A DNA stretch of 64,000 nt, taken from NCBI RefSeq assembly GCF_963662255.1, contig NC_085072.1, forward strand, positions 6,907,001-6,971,000, written 5' to 3'. Under the pieces are notes generated by a model. It was not told the DNA's origin. It was given only the letters and a program-made list of their open reading frames with translations, and ran no database searches. The number at the start of each line of letters is the position of its first letter. Position 1 is the first letter of the stretch. Shown here piece after piece: positions 1 through 11,547 of the stretch. Source of the DNA: Cinclus cinclus. Its lineage: Eukaryota; Chordata; Aves; Passeriformes; Cinclidae. The translations under genes and the position numbers were made by a program.

Positions 1-795
1 CTGAAAAGGAGAGAAACCCACTCCTGGCTGTGCCTTGAATGTTGAAGGAAAGAGACTGTCATGGTGCCAGCCCCACTCTGTGGTCCCAGGGGAGGGTGAC
101 AGGGTGGTGGCAACAGCCTGGGCACAGGAACCTTGTGTTCCTGGTCCTCCTGGGAAGGAAGAGCAGCCCAGTGGCACATCTATAAACATGAACAGAAATA
201 GCCACAGTGCTCTCACACAGGGATTGTCCCTGCAGCATCTTCCCAAAGGGAAGATGTAGATTCATGATTTTGGCCTGGTTCTTCCTCAGGGCTGTGCCCC
301 ACTGGTGCTCCCATGGTAAGCAGCCCAGTTCTGTGCTGGAGGGCATGGAGGGCCTGCCCTTGACAACTTCTTGGCAGGCTGTATTCCCCTTTGGATAGTT
401 CATGGAAGGTGCCTTTGGCTCTGCTGCTGCCGGATCATGGTTACCACCCTGTCCTTACCAAAGCCACGGGGCTGCAGGACACTGCATCTGTCCCCTGCCA
501 CAATCTCTCCTGTCCCCCAGCTCAGGTGGAGGGGAAAAGGATCCCTCCCTCTGTCAAACCCCAAGAGATGTGTGGGACAAACCCCAGCCTTGGTTTCTGG
601 GGACTGCACAGCTCCAGAAATGTGCTAGCACTTCCCCCTGCAGGAATGGTCCATGACAGGAGGGCAGTGGCAGGGGACACTCATTGGGAAGATACTCCCA
701 CATCCCATGCTCTTGGCTCTGTCAGCACTGGGCTCTGCTTGACCTGTCCCAGGGCAAAGATGAGCAGTCCTGCCCATAAATAAAGATGTCTGCTC

Positions 796-880
796 ATCCC
801 ATCCCATCCCATCCCATCCCATCCCATCCCATCCCATCCCATCCCATCCCATCCCATCCCATCCCATCCCATCCCATCCC
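796..880. repeat. (ATCCC)n microsatellite
   Basis: Seventeen uninterrupted ATCCC pentamers (85 bp). They generate spurious GMGWD-type open frames on the minus strand. Confidence 0.98.
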
Positions 881-951
881 ACCCCCTTCCTGGAGACCTG
901 ACAATAAAAATTCAGCCAGTCACTGCCTCAGTCACTGGAGGAAAAGCTAAA

Positions 952-1010
952 CCATCCATCATCCATCCATCCATCCATCCATCCATCCATCCATCCATCC
1001 ATCCATCCAT
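952..1010. repeat. (ATCC)n microsatellite
   Basis: About fifteen near-perfect ATCC tetramers, followed by a pyrimidine-rich CTCCATCCCTCC tail to about 1035. It lies 72 bp from the ATCCC array and differs from it by one base per unit. Confidence 0.97.
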
Positions 1011-3409
1011 CTCCATCCCTCCCTCCTTCCTCCCTGTCTCAGCACATGGTTCCATCCCTGCTTTAGCCACAGTTTGGGGATGGGATTGGGGTCCCGTGGG
1101 TCTGACCTTCTTGTGTTCTGCCTTTTTTGGGAGCTTCTCTGGGCTCTGTCTCTTTCTGTTCCTGGCAGGGTGGGGCAGTTCCTCAGCCCCAGCTGGGCTC
1201 ACAGTGGCTCCTCTCCTTTCCCACGCTGGCTGAGCCTGCAGAGGTGTGGCTGCTGCTGCTCTTGGCTCCAGGGGCAGAAGGGTGCTGGGTGTGGCATCTG
1301 CTCTGTGTACCAGGGAGCCATCTCTGCAAATGCCACAAACACTCCCTGAGACATCTTCTCCTGCTCCCTCTCTCCTGACTCCTCTTCTGCTTTGGCATGT
1401 CCTGCGGGAAATAATTTCTGTGACTTTTGTCTTACCCTTGGAAAAAAAAAGAAAAGTATTTGGGATAGGCAAAGCCAGTTTCTCATTGCACAGCCAAGAA
1501 TGACAGAAGACATTTAAGAGATGTGCTGCTGTCTGGGAAATCCGGGGGTCACACTGAAATCCTGGCAATGGCCCTGCTCCAATGATCCTTTCCAGTGTCT
1601 TTCTCCCTCCTGGCTGCATCTCATCCCTTGGAAGGAAGCAGAAATCAACTTCACTGTGGGTAAAACATGCTAAAGAAAAGCTGAGGGTGGAACTCAAAGG
1701 CTCCTAGATAATCTCAAATTTTTCCCTTTACATTTTTTGAGCATTTCTTTCAGCCCTGGGAAAATCAGTGGGACTGATTTTCCTGTTCTGCTGGGAGAGT
1801 GCCTTGTTGACTGAAGCAGGAGTTACCTGCACTGGGAGAGAAAGAGGCTTCCTGGAGAATGAGTAAAAAAAAATGGGGAAAAAAAGCACTGAGATGCACA
1901 AAGCAAATCTCTGTTGCCTTTCACTGGACAGCAAAGGCTGGGGCATCTACCACACTGAAACTTGGCCTGGGGACCCAAAAGCAGTGACAGAGACTGCCTG
2001 AGCTCAGTTCTCTCAGTAAGATCCTTGTCTTGTGAAGGTCTTTGTGGAGAGAAGTGCCAGGGAAAGGCCGGAAGAACTCTCCTTCTCTGGGAATGTATTT
2101 GGGTTTTGCAGTGCCAGGAACATCCAGTAGATTTATGACCTTTGAGAATTTCCACCTGCTTTTTTTCCCATGGCATTCCCTTGGGAGGCCAGACCCACCT
2201 TTGACATGAGGGGATTGCTCCCTGCTGCCCAGCTGGGGGATTTGACTGCTTCTCTTCTCTACAGAAATGCAGCCAATGCAGAGTCCCTGCAGGCTCTGCA
2301 CCCACACCGTGCTGAGCTCTGGGACTGCTGCAGGAACTGTACTCAGCTCTTGTCACCTCCCACCTTTGGGATACTCAAAATCTCATCCAGGACCTGAAAT
2401 ACTGTCCAAAGTGTTGATCAAGACCAGATCTGCTTCCTAAAAGCACCTGTCAGCAGCTCCACCCTCCCAATGACATGTCCTGGTATCCTGCAAGGATTCC
2501 TGCAGTGTTCTTTTTATGCTGAAACATTTTCTTGGTCTCCATCAGCTGGGATGAGGAGGCTGGGAGCACCTCATTTTTGCACCAGGGATCTCATCACACT
2601 TCTGCCACCATATCTAGGAGGGGGTAAGAGGTTAATTCCATCAAAACCTCTCAACAAAGCCTTTTCTGCATGAAAGGATCAAGCTGCGGAGTTGTGATGG
2701 GAATCTGGGAAGCATTCCTGGGACTTGGGATTAGATACCACATCCTGACGAACTGCTCTCAATTTTCTTTATCTGGGAAATGTTGCTCTGGATGCCACTG
2801 CTGCTCCCACCCTGATGGAGATGGTGCTATGAAGGCTCAGGCTCAACTTTCTGCATCCCAGCAGAGCAGAGGAGAGGCTTCCTGGTGCTGGATGAAAGGG
2901 ACGTGACCCTGTGCTTGGGATGCCTCCTGGGGTCCCTCACAGGGCTCTCCTGAGACAAAGACAAGCTTAGGAAGCACCAAAAAGGAGCCAAGAACAATTT
3001 GGGATCTGTAACAATTTCTGTGCAAGATCTAGTCTCCAGGGCTGGGTAACTGTGGGAGAGGTAGAGCTGGGGCTGTACAGAGGAGTCCAAAGTCCTGCCT
3101 GCTCCAGGGCAGGCAAGCAGGGATTGAGTCCCTGTGGGACTGCTGCCCTCTCCTGTGTCAGCCCCAGGGGAGCTGCCCTGGGAGTGGGTGCTGGGTGCAA
3201 ATGCTGAACTCTGGTGCACAGGCACCCCTGTGGGGCAGGGCTTCCTGCCACAGTGTGCCCTGTGGGGCTGTGGCACTGCCACCCTGTCTGGCCATGGGGC
3301 CACAGCAGAGCACGTGCCTGGGGTGATCCCACCCAGCAGCTGGGAAACTGAGACACAGGGACTTTGCCGAGCCAGTTTGTTCCAGTGTGTGTCCCTGCAG
3401 GAGGTGTTG

Positions 3410-4190
3410 GTGCTATCAGGAAAATTAATCCACAAACACCAGAGGTTTATGTCCAAAAAGGAGACGGAGGAGTCCTTTTACATTACTGGAATAAAGGGAG
3501 AGCCATGGGGCTTTCCCCTGGGATCTCTCAAGTTTTTAGAGGGCACAGCCTCCTTTTTATCCCAATTATCCTCTCTCTTTCCCCATTGGCTGAGGTACTC
3601 GAGAGGCACAGACTTTCCGGAATGCCGGATATCTTAAGATTCCCCTCTAACGTATAACCATCCCTTTTAATTTTTAATTCTTATAGAATTCATAGGTTTT
3701 GCTCATTGCTTCTTTCATATTTCAATATCTAATTTCATTTATCAGCAAATCTACAGTTTGTTTGTAAAGGCAAATTTATTTTTTCATTCATCAATCAGTG
3801 GAATCCTTCCCATTGTTTCTTTTATCTCTCAGTGCTAGTCTTACCTACCAGCAGACCCACAGCTTGTTTGTAAAGACAAATCCATCATTCCTCTCAGTGC
3901 TATGGGGTCCTTGGGACTGGGGAGGTTTCTGGCTTGGGCTCGGTACTTCATACAGGTGCCCGGCACAGTTCAGGATGGAACCTGGACCATGGAATTCTCT
4001 TGCATGGGGGCAAGAGTTTTCCCTGGGAAAGTCGGGAAGTTCTGATGGCTGGGACCTAAAAATGAAGAGTGGGGTCTGCCCTGAAGCATCACAGGCAGAG
4101 AAAAAGGATTCAGACATTGTGCTGTGGGATGGGAAGGGGCCTGCCAGGGGCTGCCTGGCTGGTGGGATAAGGCTTTGCTGGTGGAGCCCC
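3410..4190. mobile_element. Possible diverged LTR-like repeat
   Basis: A block with an A/T-rich core, an AATAAA at about 3490, and an internal tandem duplication of about 72 bp (3704-3775 and 3811-3881, offset 107). The two copies share CATTG(C/T)TTCTTT(C/T)AT and CAG(C/T)TTGTTTGTAAAG(G/A)CAAAT. Such internally duplicated U3/R-like sequence recalls avian endogenous retrovirus LTRs, but I see no primer-binding site, target duplication or coding region, so family and strand stay open. Confidence 0.35.
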
Positions 4191-6892
4191 ATGGATTATT
4201 GAAGGTCCTTGGGCTGTAAGACTTGTACGGTTTCCAAGGGCTGAGTGCCTGCTCTCTTTGGGACAACGAATGCTCTGTGGGTTGCACCTCTGTACCCTCT
4301 GCACCCTGTAGCATCCCTTTTCTCCCCCTTGAATCCTGCTGCAAGTCCTGTCATACTTGAGCTAACTCAGTGTCGTGTGACTGTCGGAGCCAGGCTCTGC
4401 AGGGACCCCTTTCACAGCACAGCTGAACCCCACCTTGGTTGCCTTTTTCTTGCAACCTCCCTGTGGTCTTTGTGTGTGTCCACAGACCTCCCTATCCAAA
4501 AACGATCTTTTGTCACGTGTCCACACACAGGATGCAGACCCCAAAAAGACCCAGTGGTTTCTTGGGATACATTCCACCTGCTGCACATGGACAGAGATCC
4601 AAGCACGTGGTTGTGCATCGGCTCCAATGGTGAGCAAAAATTAATTTCCCAACTGCAGGTGTGTTCTGAGCTATATTGCCATGTCCTGCCCTTCTCCAGT
4701 GTCCAGGGAGCTACTTTGGAATGGACAGTATGACTCACCCGCATTCCTTGCAGACACTCCAGATTGGGTAGAAGGCAACTGGCTCTCCCAGCCTGTCACT
4801 GATAAGACCTTTCTTAGGTGTGACTTCAGGTGGGATTCATGCCTGAAGAAGCTGCAGACTGGATATCTCCAGTTGGTGATGTTTGTGATGAAATTTAATT
4901 CTCCCAAGGACTGCTGGATGTGCTTCTCCCTAATGGGCTTTTATAAAACAATTATGTACCACATTCAAAGCCAGTTACAAACACTGCTGCTGTGCCTGGG
5001 CCCAGGAACAGTCTGAGGAAGGAGTGATCACAGCTGAACTGCAATTAGGTTTAGAAGGGCTGTTGGGTCCACCCAAAGGTGGTTTAGACACATGAGTTTG
5101 GGTGCTTTTCCTTTGTGCTTAATCCTTTAGTGCTCACCCACCCTTAGCAGCCTGAGCAGAGCAGCAGAGGGTGCTCCTAGAAAGCAGCTCTGAGCCACAT
5201 GCAGGGAGTGGCACCTGTCCCTTGTCCCTTGCATGGGCTCACAGAGTGTGCCCAGCCTGTCTGATGGGCTGCAAATCCTCTGGTCCTGAGATCCTGGCAG
5301 TGGTAGAGGATTATTCCTCAGCCTTACCTTGAGTAAATACCAAACACAGCTCAGGGCTGAGCTCATTTCCCTTTGCCAGGTGTTTGCTTTGAAAAGTCTT
5401 CTGAAGGAGATCAAGAGATGGTGCTTCCTTATTCCCTCTGTGAGGCTGCTCCAGTGCTTGCACACCCCGGTGTTCCCCAGCACTTGAATACACACTCCTT
5501 TGTTCATCCTGCACTTCAAGCTCTCCCTGTGTGCACTGGGCTCATGTTCCTGCAGGGTGTGATGGAAAGACCAAATCCTTTGATGTTGTCAACAGTAATT
5601 CCAGGGAGCAGGCTGGGAGTCCCCAAAGGGTGCAAATGCAGCTTCCAATTTGGTCCTGATTAGCAGGAAAAGTCTGGGCTTAAAAAAAATCCTTCATATC
5701 CACCACAAGTTCATCCTCCAAAACAGGAACTTAGAGAGAGATGCTTTTAAAGCAAAAAAGAAATGCAGAGTTAAAGGTTCCAGGCAATATGGGCTGCATT
5801 CATCATCCTGAAGTTCAATTCTAGCACATCCCAGCAGTGAGGAATTTCCTGAGAAACAGCAGAAGGCAGCTGGCCTGGGCAAGCAGCAGCAGCAAAGTAC
5901 CAGCAGGTGTTTTTCAAACAGCTGAAGACAAAACCAGGAAAGGCTTCACAACATCTTCCAAGTTCAACATAAACTATACTAAACCTGCCAAAAATAGCTG
6001 AAGGAACAAGCAGCTGGAGTCTGAAGAATGAGCCAAAAAGTCAGAGCATCTCCAGTAGAGGGGAATGACCTGCCAGGAGATTGGGGGGTCAGTGGGTATC
6101 GAAAGAAAGAGCACTCAGGAAGGAGAGGAGCAGAGAAGAGCAGGTATTTATCTTTTCCAGTTTGTGATGCCTGCAAGAAATGGCGAGGACTTCTACAAGC
6201 TGTTATACCTGGCACATCAATGACATTCCTGAGGATGGAAGAATGTCTGTGGAATTTCTGAGAGCTTGAGACCAGTAAGTAAAGGAGGTAAATGACAGAC
6301 AGACATCACTACAGTGAAATGTTAAATGATACATGTGTGGTGAAATAATATTTTCTTTTGTGAGATGGGCATGGAGGTGACTCCATCGACCATTCATGGC
6401 CAACCCTTCCCAGCAACAGCTCAACAAAGACTTCAAGGGAATATCAGATATGCATAGGGATGGAGCAGAGATCAGGAAGGGCTGTGATGTCCCAACACAA
6501 GCCTGGGCTCACTCCCCCTCTGCCTTGTGCTGTTCTGAGCTCCTCAGCTCAGGAAGGAAATAATTCCATTGGAAAGGGTCCAGAGGAGGTCACTGAGTGC
6601 TGTGAGCTGCTGGGTCTGTGTGAGGAACTTCTCTGAGCTGGGCCTGCCCAGTATGGCCCAGAGGGAAACTGGGGAGGATCCCCTCACCCTCACCACTCCT
6701 TTTAAATATCAGAACCAGGGAGCTTCAACCACAACTCCAGTGGTACAGGTCCAGAAGAAACTGGGGGCTTTTCCCTACCACAACCTTTGGATCCTTTCAG
6801 CAGTGACACAAATGACACTAATGATAATTAACTTTTTCATGGACTGAAGTGATGGCTGTGAAAGCTCTTGGGAGAAAAACCCACTGAGGATG

Positions 6893-7065
6893 AAATCATG
6901 GAATCATAGAAGATCCTGAGCTGGGAGGGACCCATGGGGATCACTGAGTCCAACCCCTGGCCCTGCACAGACACCCCAACAATCCCACCCTGGGCATCCC
7001 TATGTCAAAACACTCCTGGAGCCTGTTCCCTGGGGAGCCTGGGCAGTGCCAGGCTGAAGGAAATG
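6893..7065 (-). mobile_element. CR1 LINE fragment
   Basis: Reads TCATGGAATCATAGAAG...TGGGAGGGACCCATGGGGATCA then CACTGAGTCCAACCCCTGGCCC, the reverse complement of a CR1 3' end. It is truncated, with no coding capacity. It lies just beyond the proposed PKP1 poly(A) site. Confidence 0.85.
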
Positions 7066-7229
7066 GGATTTACAGCTTCCTTACTCCTGTTAGATAAGGC
7101 AGAGCAGTCCAAGCTGATTCCTGCTGCAGGGTAACAGGGTTTTTTCAGACCTTTCTTCTTTCCCAACACTGGCAAAACAACCAAAATAAAACCATCCCAA
7201 CCAGAAAGCTTGAAGGAATTCCAGCAATT

Positions 7230-7235
7230 TTTATT
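7230..7235 (-). promoter_or_regulatory. Distal poly(A) signal of PKP1
   Basis: The minus strand has AATAAA here. About 35-60 nt further down is a GU-rich block, GGTTGGGATGG followed by TTTTATTTTGGTTGTTTTG, the usual partner of a cleavage site. Expected cleavage is at about 7205-7215. Confidence 0.6.
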
Positions 7236-8194
7236 GATTTCAGTTTTTAAAATGAAGCAAATACATACAGTACAGCCAAAACAAAACTCTGAGACATTTT
7301 TTTCACATACCTATATCTTACAGAATACACTGTAGAATTAAGGACTGGTAAGGCTGAGTTGGTCTCACACTGGTGTGTGTTCAGAAAGGAATAAAACTGC
7401 CTTTGACTTGTCCGTGAGGCTTCTGAAATGCTGGGGTGGGATTGTACACACACAAAATAAAGCATTTATAAGAAAACAGATCAAAAAAACTCTGCTGTGC
7501 CCAGGACAATGAGGGTGGTGTTTATTTACACAGCTGGGTGTCCAACTGCTCCTGCTGGCCACACTCCTTCTTCCTCCTCAACAAATCTCCATCCCTGTGC
7601 CACAGATCGGCCCTGTCCCTGACCCTGGCCTGGGGGTGTGCCCTACCTTGGCTCTTCAAGAAGCAAGGAATAGGAAACCAGCTCATCAAGATGCCACAGT
7701 TAAAACCATACCTTAAAAAAATACCTCCCCAGAAGGAAAAAAAAAATATACTGGAGGTGAAAACAGCATTAATTTATGTTGGAGGGAAACTCACTGAGCT
7801 CCCAGAATAGCTGGTTATGAGCAACGCCAGTTATTCCAATGTCTGATTTTTCCTTCACTTCTCACAGCTGGGCATCAAAGTCACACCACTGACTTGGGCA
7901 AAGTCTGGTGTCCAGATTTTAAAGAGAAACTGAGAGGAAAATAAAGGGTATCAGAGAATTTTCTGGGGAAGATCCAGCTGCAGAACAGTCCTGGGATGGC
8001 AGAATGGTTGTGAATCCTGCACTCATGGCTCTCCTGAGTGGACTCTGCCCTGAGGTTTGCCAGCAGTGACAAACAGCTCAGTGTGAAGAACCTCTCTGGT
8101 GTGCCCAGATCAGGGCAGGGACATCCCAGCCAGGTGGGATTGCTCAGGGCTGTGCCCAGTCACATTTGGAAGAGCTTTGAGCATGGTGACAGAT

Positions 8195-8263
8195 TTTATT
8201 TTTGTCATTTCGTTAGCTTTGAAAAAAAAACTGAAATAAAAATAACTGTAACAATGTTTTATT
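8195..8263 (-). promoter_or_regulatory. Paired internal poly(A) signals
   Basis: Two AATAAA hexamers on the minus strand (8258-8263 and 8195-8200) in AT-rich sequence about 3.2 kb after the stop. ATTAAA at 8342-8347 lies just before them. Use would shorten the 3' UTR by about 1 kb. Whether they function is not shown by the sequence. Confidence 0.35.
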
Positions 8264-11200
8264 TGTAACAAAACTTATGTGAATGATGAATCTGTCTCCT
8301 GGAGTCCAGCACTCACTAATGAAGTCTCCAGTACCTGTAAATTTAATTGTGAGCTGATGATCATAAAGCTATAGCTCTTTGTGCCTTGTACGGTGACTCA
8401 GTAACTGCATTAGGGGTGAAAGCAGATGCACTGTTCTAAAATAAAGCTTAAATCAAAGCCAATTAGAGTGAATTTCCTCAATATTCCATCATTCCATTCT
8501 GTAGTTCTGTTTCCCCTATTAGTTTTCCAGAGAGAAACATTCATTCCCAGGACTTGTGTTGGATGTGTCATTAGAGAACAAACCTGAATGCAAAACTGCA
8601 CAGAAGACTTTACACCCAAACTGAATCAATCCTGTGGATGCTGCAGGCCTTGGGGACATCCACAGACGGATCTTGCCCAAAGCATTTGGAACATTTTGTA
8701 TCTGAGAATCCACATGCACCAAGGAAACTGCAGGGGTGTGGAAGGGCTTTGCCCACGGGCTGGGGCTCTTTGCTCTGTTTAAACCCTTCTGGAAAACTTG
8801 TGTCCTGGTTCTGCCTCTCCACTTCAAAGGGGCTCTTTTCCCCTTTCTCATTTGGCTGGAGCTTGACACAGAAAGCTCCTGACTGAAGGTGGGAAAAAAG
8901 TGGCTGCTCATTAAAGTGCACAAGATGAAGCCACCCTTTGTAGCCCAAGAGGAAAAACAGCTGGGAATCATCACCCTCTATGGGAAGGAGCTCCCTGTCC
9001 TCCAAACGGGGACCAACAAGGACCACCTGGAACTACAGCAGAGCAAACCCAAACTTCACGGGGGTTCTTTAGTGGGCACAAATCACCTCATGGATGTGAA
9101 CTGAATATCCTGAGTACCACCAGTTTAAGAGTCTGACACTTAAAATGAGACTGCTTTTCCATTTCCAGGCTCATAATCCATCCTTCCCAAGCACCTCCTG
9201 AGCCCCTGATTTTTGAAAAAACAGGGCTCTATGCCCCTACACCCTTTAAGGAATAATAACCAGCACAGGCAGCAAACACAGCCTCAGCTACTCCCTCCCT
9301 GTGAGTCTGAATTGTGTCCTCTCCACGGGAAGGATATTTTTCTCCTGGAGAGAGGAAGGTGGTGAGAACTGAGTTGCTCTGAAAAGAGCTCAGCAGTCCC
9401 TCATCACAGTCTCAGCATCACAGGCAGATTAATGCAATTCAAGATCCTGAGAAATGAAACATTTCCAAACCTGACACCACACAAGTGCTCACATTCCTTT
9501 GCATATTAATGTCAGTTCTTTACATTGATCAATAAAAATAAAATATTATTAAAGAGGCCACATCCCTCCCTTCTTTCATTCGTGTGGCAGTCAATGATTC
9601 CAGGGGGAAAACACTTGGCCTGTCCTGCTCAGCTTCTCAAATGCCACCTTTGTCCAGGCACAGTCAGGAACTGTAATTGTTCTGGTGCTCATAATGGAGA
9701 ATAGGAATGTTCAAGCTCTGCAGCTGTGTCCTAATTTTCCTCTCACAGCTTCAGAGAAGGGTGATCGAGGCCTGGGAGAGAATCTGCAGGTGTCAATTTG
9801 CTTCTTGAGATAAAGAGTTCATGTGACAGTAAAGAAAATGCTAATAATTATCAAAGAAAAATCCTATGCAGAGAAGAAGAAGCCCTTGTTCATAACTGTT
9901 AGGAATAACCAGCCTTGGAAAGAAGAGCATCCTTGTGTGTATCTGTTAATAATGGACAGATGCAAAGGGGGAACTCGACCTAAGATTGACTTTTTTTTTT
10001 TTGTGTTTGTGGATAAAAACACGTTGTGCCAAATTTTTAGCACAGCGGTATTTGGTGCGTGGATAGGGTGGAGTCGGAATAAAGCCCTGCAAGGGGTTAA
10101 ACTGCACAATCACCCTGACTTTGGGTAGAAAACAGGGGACAAAGCTGGAGGAAGATCCTGCTCCCCACGTGTACTCTGTGAGCTGCCTGCACACACCTCC
10201 ACATCACACCCAGAGTTATACAGACACACTCTTGGCAAAAAAAAATATTGACATCAAGAAAGTATATAAAAGTCCCTTCTCCCCCCTAAAAAGAAGAAAA
10301 TGCTTAAAAATATCAGTGTCATCCACATGAAATCCACGTGTTTGGTTTGCTTTACAGTTGAGTTGAACTCAGAAACTCTCTACAAGTTTAACATCCTAAG
10401 GAATCATGGAAGTGTTGCTCTTCCTGGACATGAACCAACTCCAAATTCTGAAATGGGAAAAAAAATAAAGGAAAACCAAAATCCCAGATAATTAAAGCGT
10501 TAAAGAGATCTTTTCATTACAGCAAACCCCAACTTTCAATCTTGTCTCTGAGACTGGCTGCAGTTTCTCAGCTGCCCATAGCTTTTTACCCTACACTTCC
10601 ACACTCCTCAGAGTCACAGTGAAAACATCCCAACAGAGCAGGAAGTGAAATCCATTCCTGGGCAGAGGGAAGGAAGGGGCTTTGGCACTGTTTTCTCTTG
10701 GTTTGATAACAAGAACCATGCTGGGGAAGGAAGCAAATAATTCCCTCTGAATAATCATGGACACTATCCAAGAGACCTCTGGTGTTTTCAAAGTGCTTAA
10801 AGCTATTCCCTTCAGTGGGAATCATGAGTAAAAAGTGCCTGATGGGTTAAATCCTAATTTCATACTGAATATAAATCCACAATGATGCCCTGGAAATTCT
10901 GCCCATGGTTTCTTTTTCCTGGATACTCTATTGGGATTTTCAGTTGACCCAATGTGGTTCTCAATTCTGACCTGAGGCTGACAGCTAGATTAAGGACTCA
11001 AACAATTGCTAAGGCTAATAGCTGAAGCCATGGATGTGCTGGAATTCCCTGCACATCACTGGCACAGTCTAGATAATACTGCTCAAAGTTCAGGAGTGAG
11101 TGCACTGCCAGGGAGAATCCCAGGAAGAGCCTCACCTGTGAGGATTTGGAAAATGCACTGAATCAGTGATTGGTTGGCAAAGGAAGGGAGAGGCACAGTC

Positions 11201-11475
11201 AAGTCCAGCAGCTTTGTCTGTCCTGCGACATCTGTGCTGAGCATCTCCAAAATGCACAGCTGGGCCACAGGGGAAACATCTGCCCTGGGCCCAGGGATAG
11301 CACAGCCTCAGACTACTCATAGAAACAGACTGGGCTGGGAAGATTTGGGATGAAAATGTCACAAAGAGACTTTTGGTGTGGTCAAAAGTAGCAACAATCT
11401 CAAAGGATTCCTGTGCCCCAAATCCACCACAAGGGCCGTGTTCTCACCTGCAGCCTGAACATGCATGGAGAGGCT

Positions 11476-11547
11476 CTAAAATCTAGAGGAGAGGGTCCTG
11501 AAGGTCGTTCCAGCTAAAGATCCCATCATGTTCTTATCAAACCCTTG
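11476..11547 (-). CDS. PKP1: PKP1 terminal coding exon 13
   Basis: Encodes residues 711-733 and the TAG stop at 11476-11478: [13 protein letters not shown], then [10 protein letters not shown]. The mammalian tail has QGFDRNMLGTLAGA and ends SRF, so the exon is secure despite its 72-nt size. The acceptor TGTTTTTTCAG is strong. The 3' UTR follows without a further intron that I can see. Confidence 0.95.
   Translation of the reverse strand, partial: QGFDKNMMGSLAGTTFRTLSSRF

Larger units (their letters stand above)
1..6892. other. Intergenic region downstream of PKP1
   Basis: Apart from the two microsatellites and the LTR-like segment listed separately, I recognise no exon, RNA gene or conserved open frame here on either strand. 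The longest open frames are short or are translations of the simple repeats. A stretch at 6540-6680 faintly resembles internal CR1 sequence (a 'GGTCCAGAGGAGGTCAC' string) but is too diverged to call. Confidence 0.5.
7210..11475 (-). other. PKP1: PKP1 3' UTR
   Basis: About 4.3 kb from the stop codon to the proposed cleavage site. It has no recognisable CR1 copy, whereas repeats resume at once below it (6893-7065), which fits an exonic UTR. It contains a T12 run on the plus strand (9991-10002), several AT-rich stretches, and internal AATAAA signals at 8195-8200, 8258-8263 and 7521-7526 that could give shorter transcripts. Open frames inside it look like noise. Confidence 0.6.

Noticed and set aside
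625..882. Minus-strand frames reading GMGWD repeats
   Set aside because: Direct product of the ATCCC pentamer array.
796..1010. CRISPR-like regular repetition
   Set aside because: Units are 4-5 bp with no spacers, and the DNA is avian.
912..1697. 261-codon minus-strand frame with MDGW repeats
   Set aside because: The open stretch is extended by the ATCC microsatellite; the rest lacks any family resemblance and no splice or poly(A) context supports a gene.
1..7200. Possible troponin T (TNNT2) 3' exons, expected downstream of PKP1 by synteny
   Set aside because: I looked for the conserved C-terminal troponin T sequence on the plus strand and did not find it.
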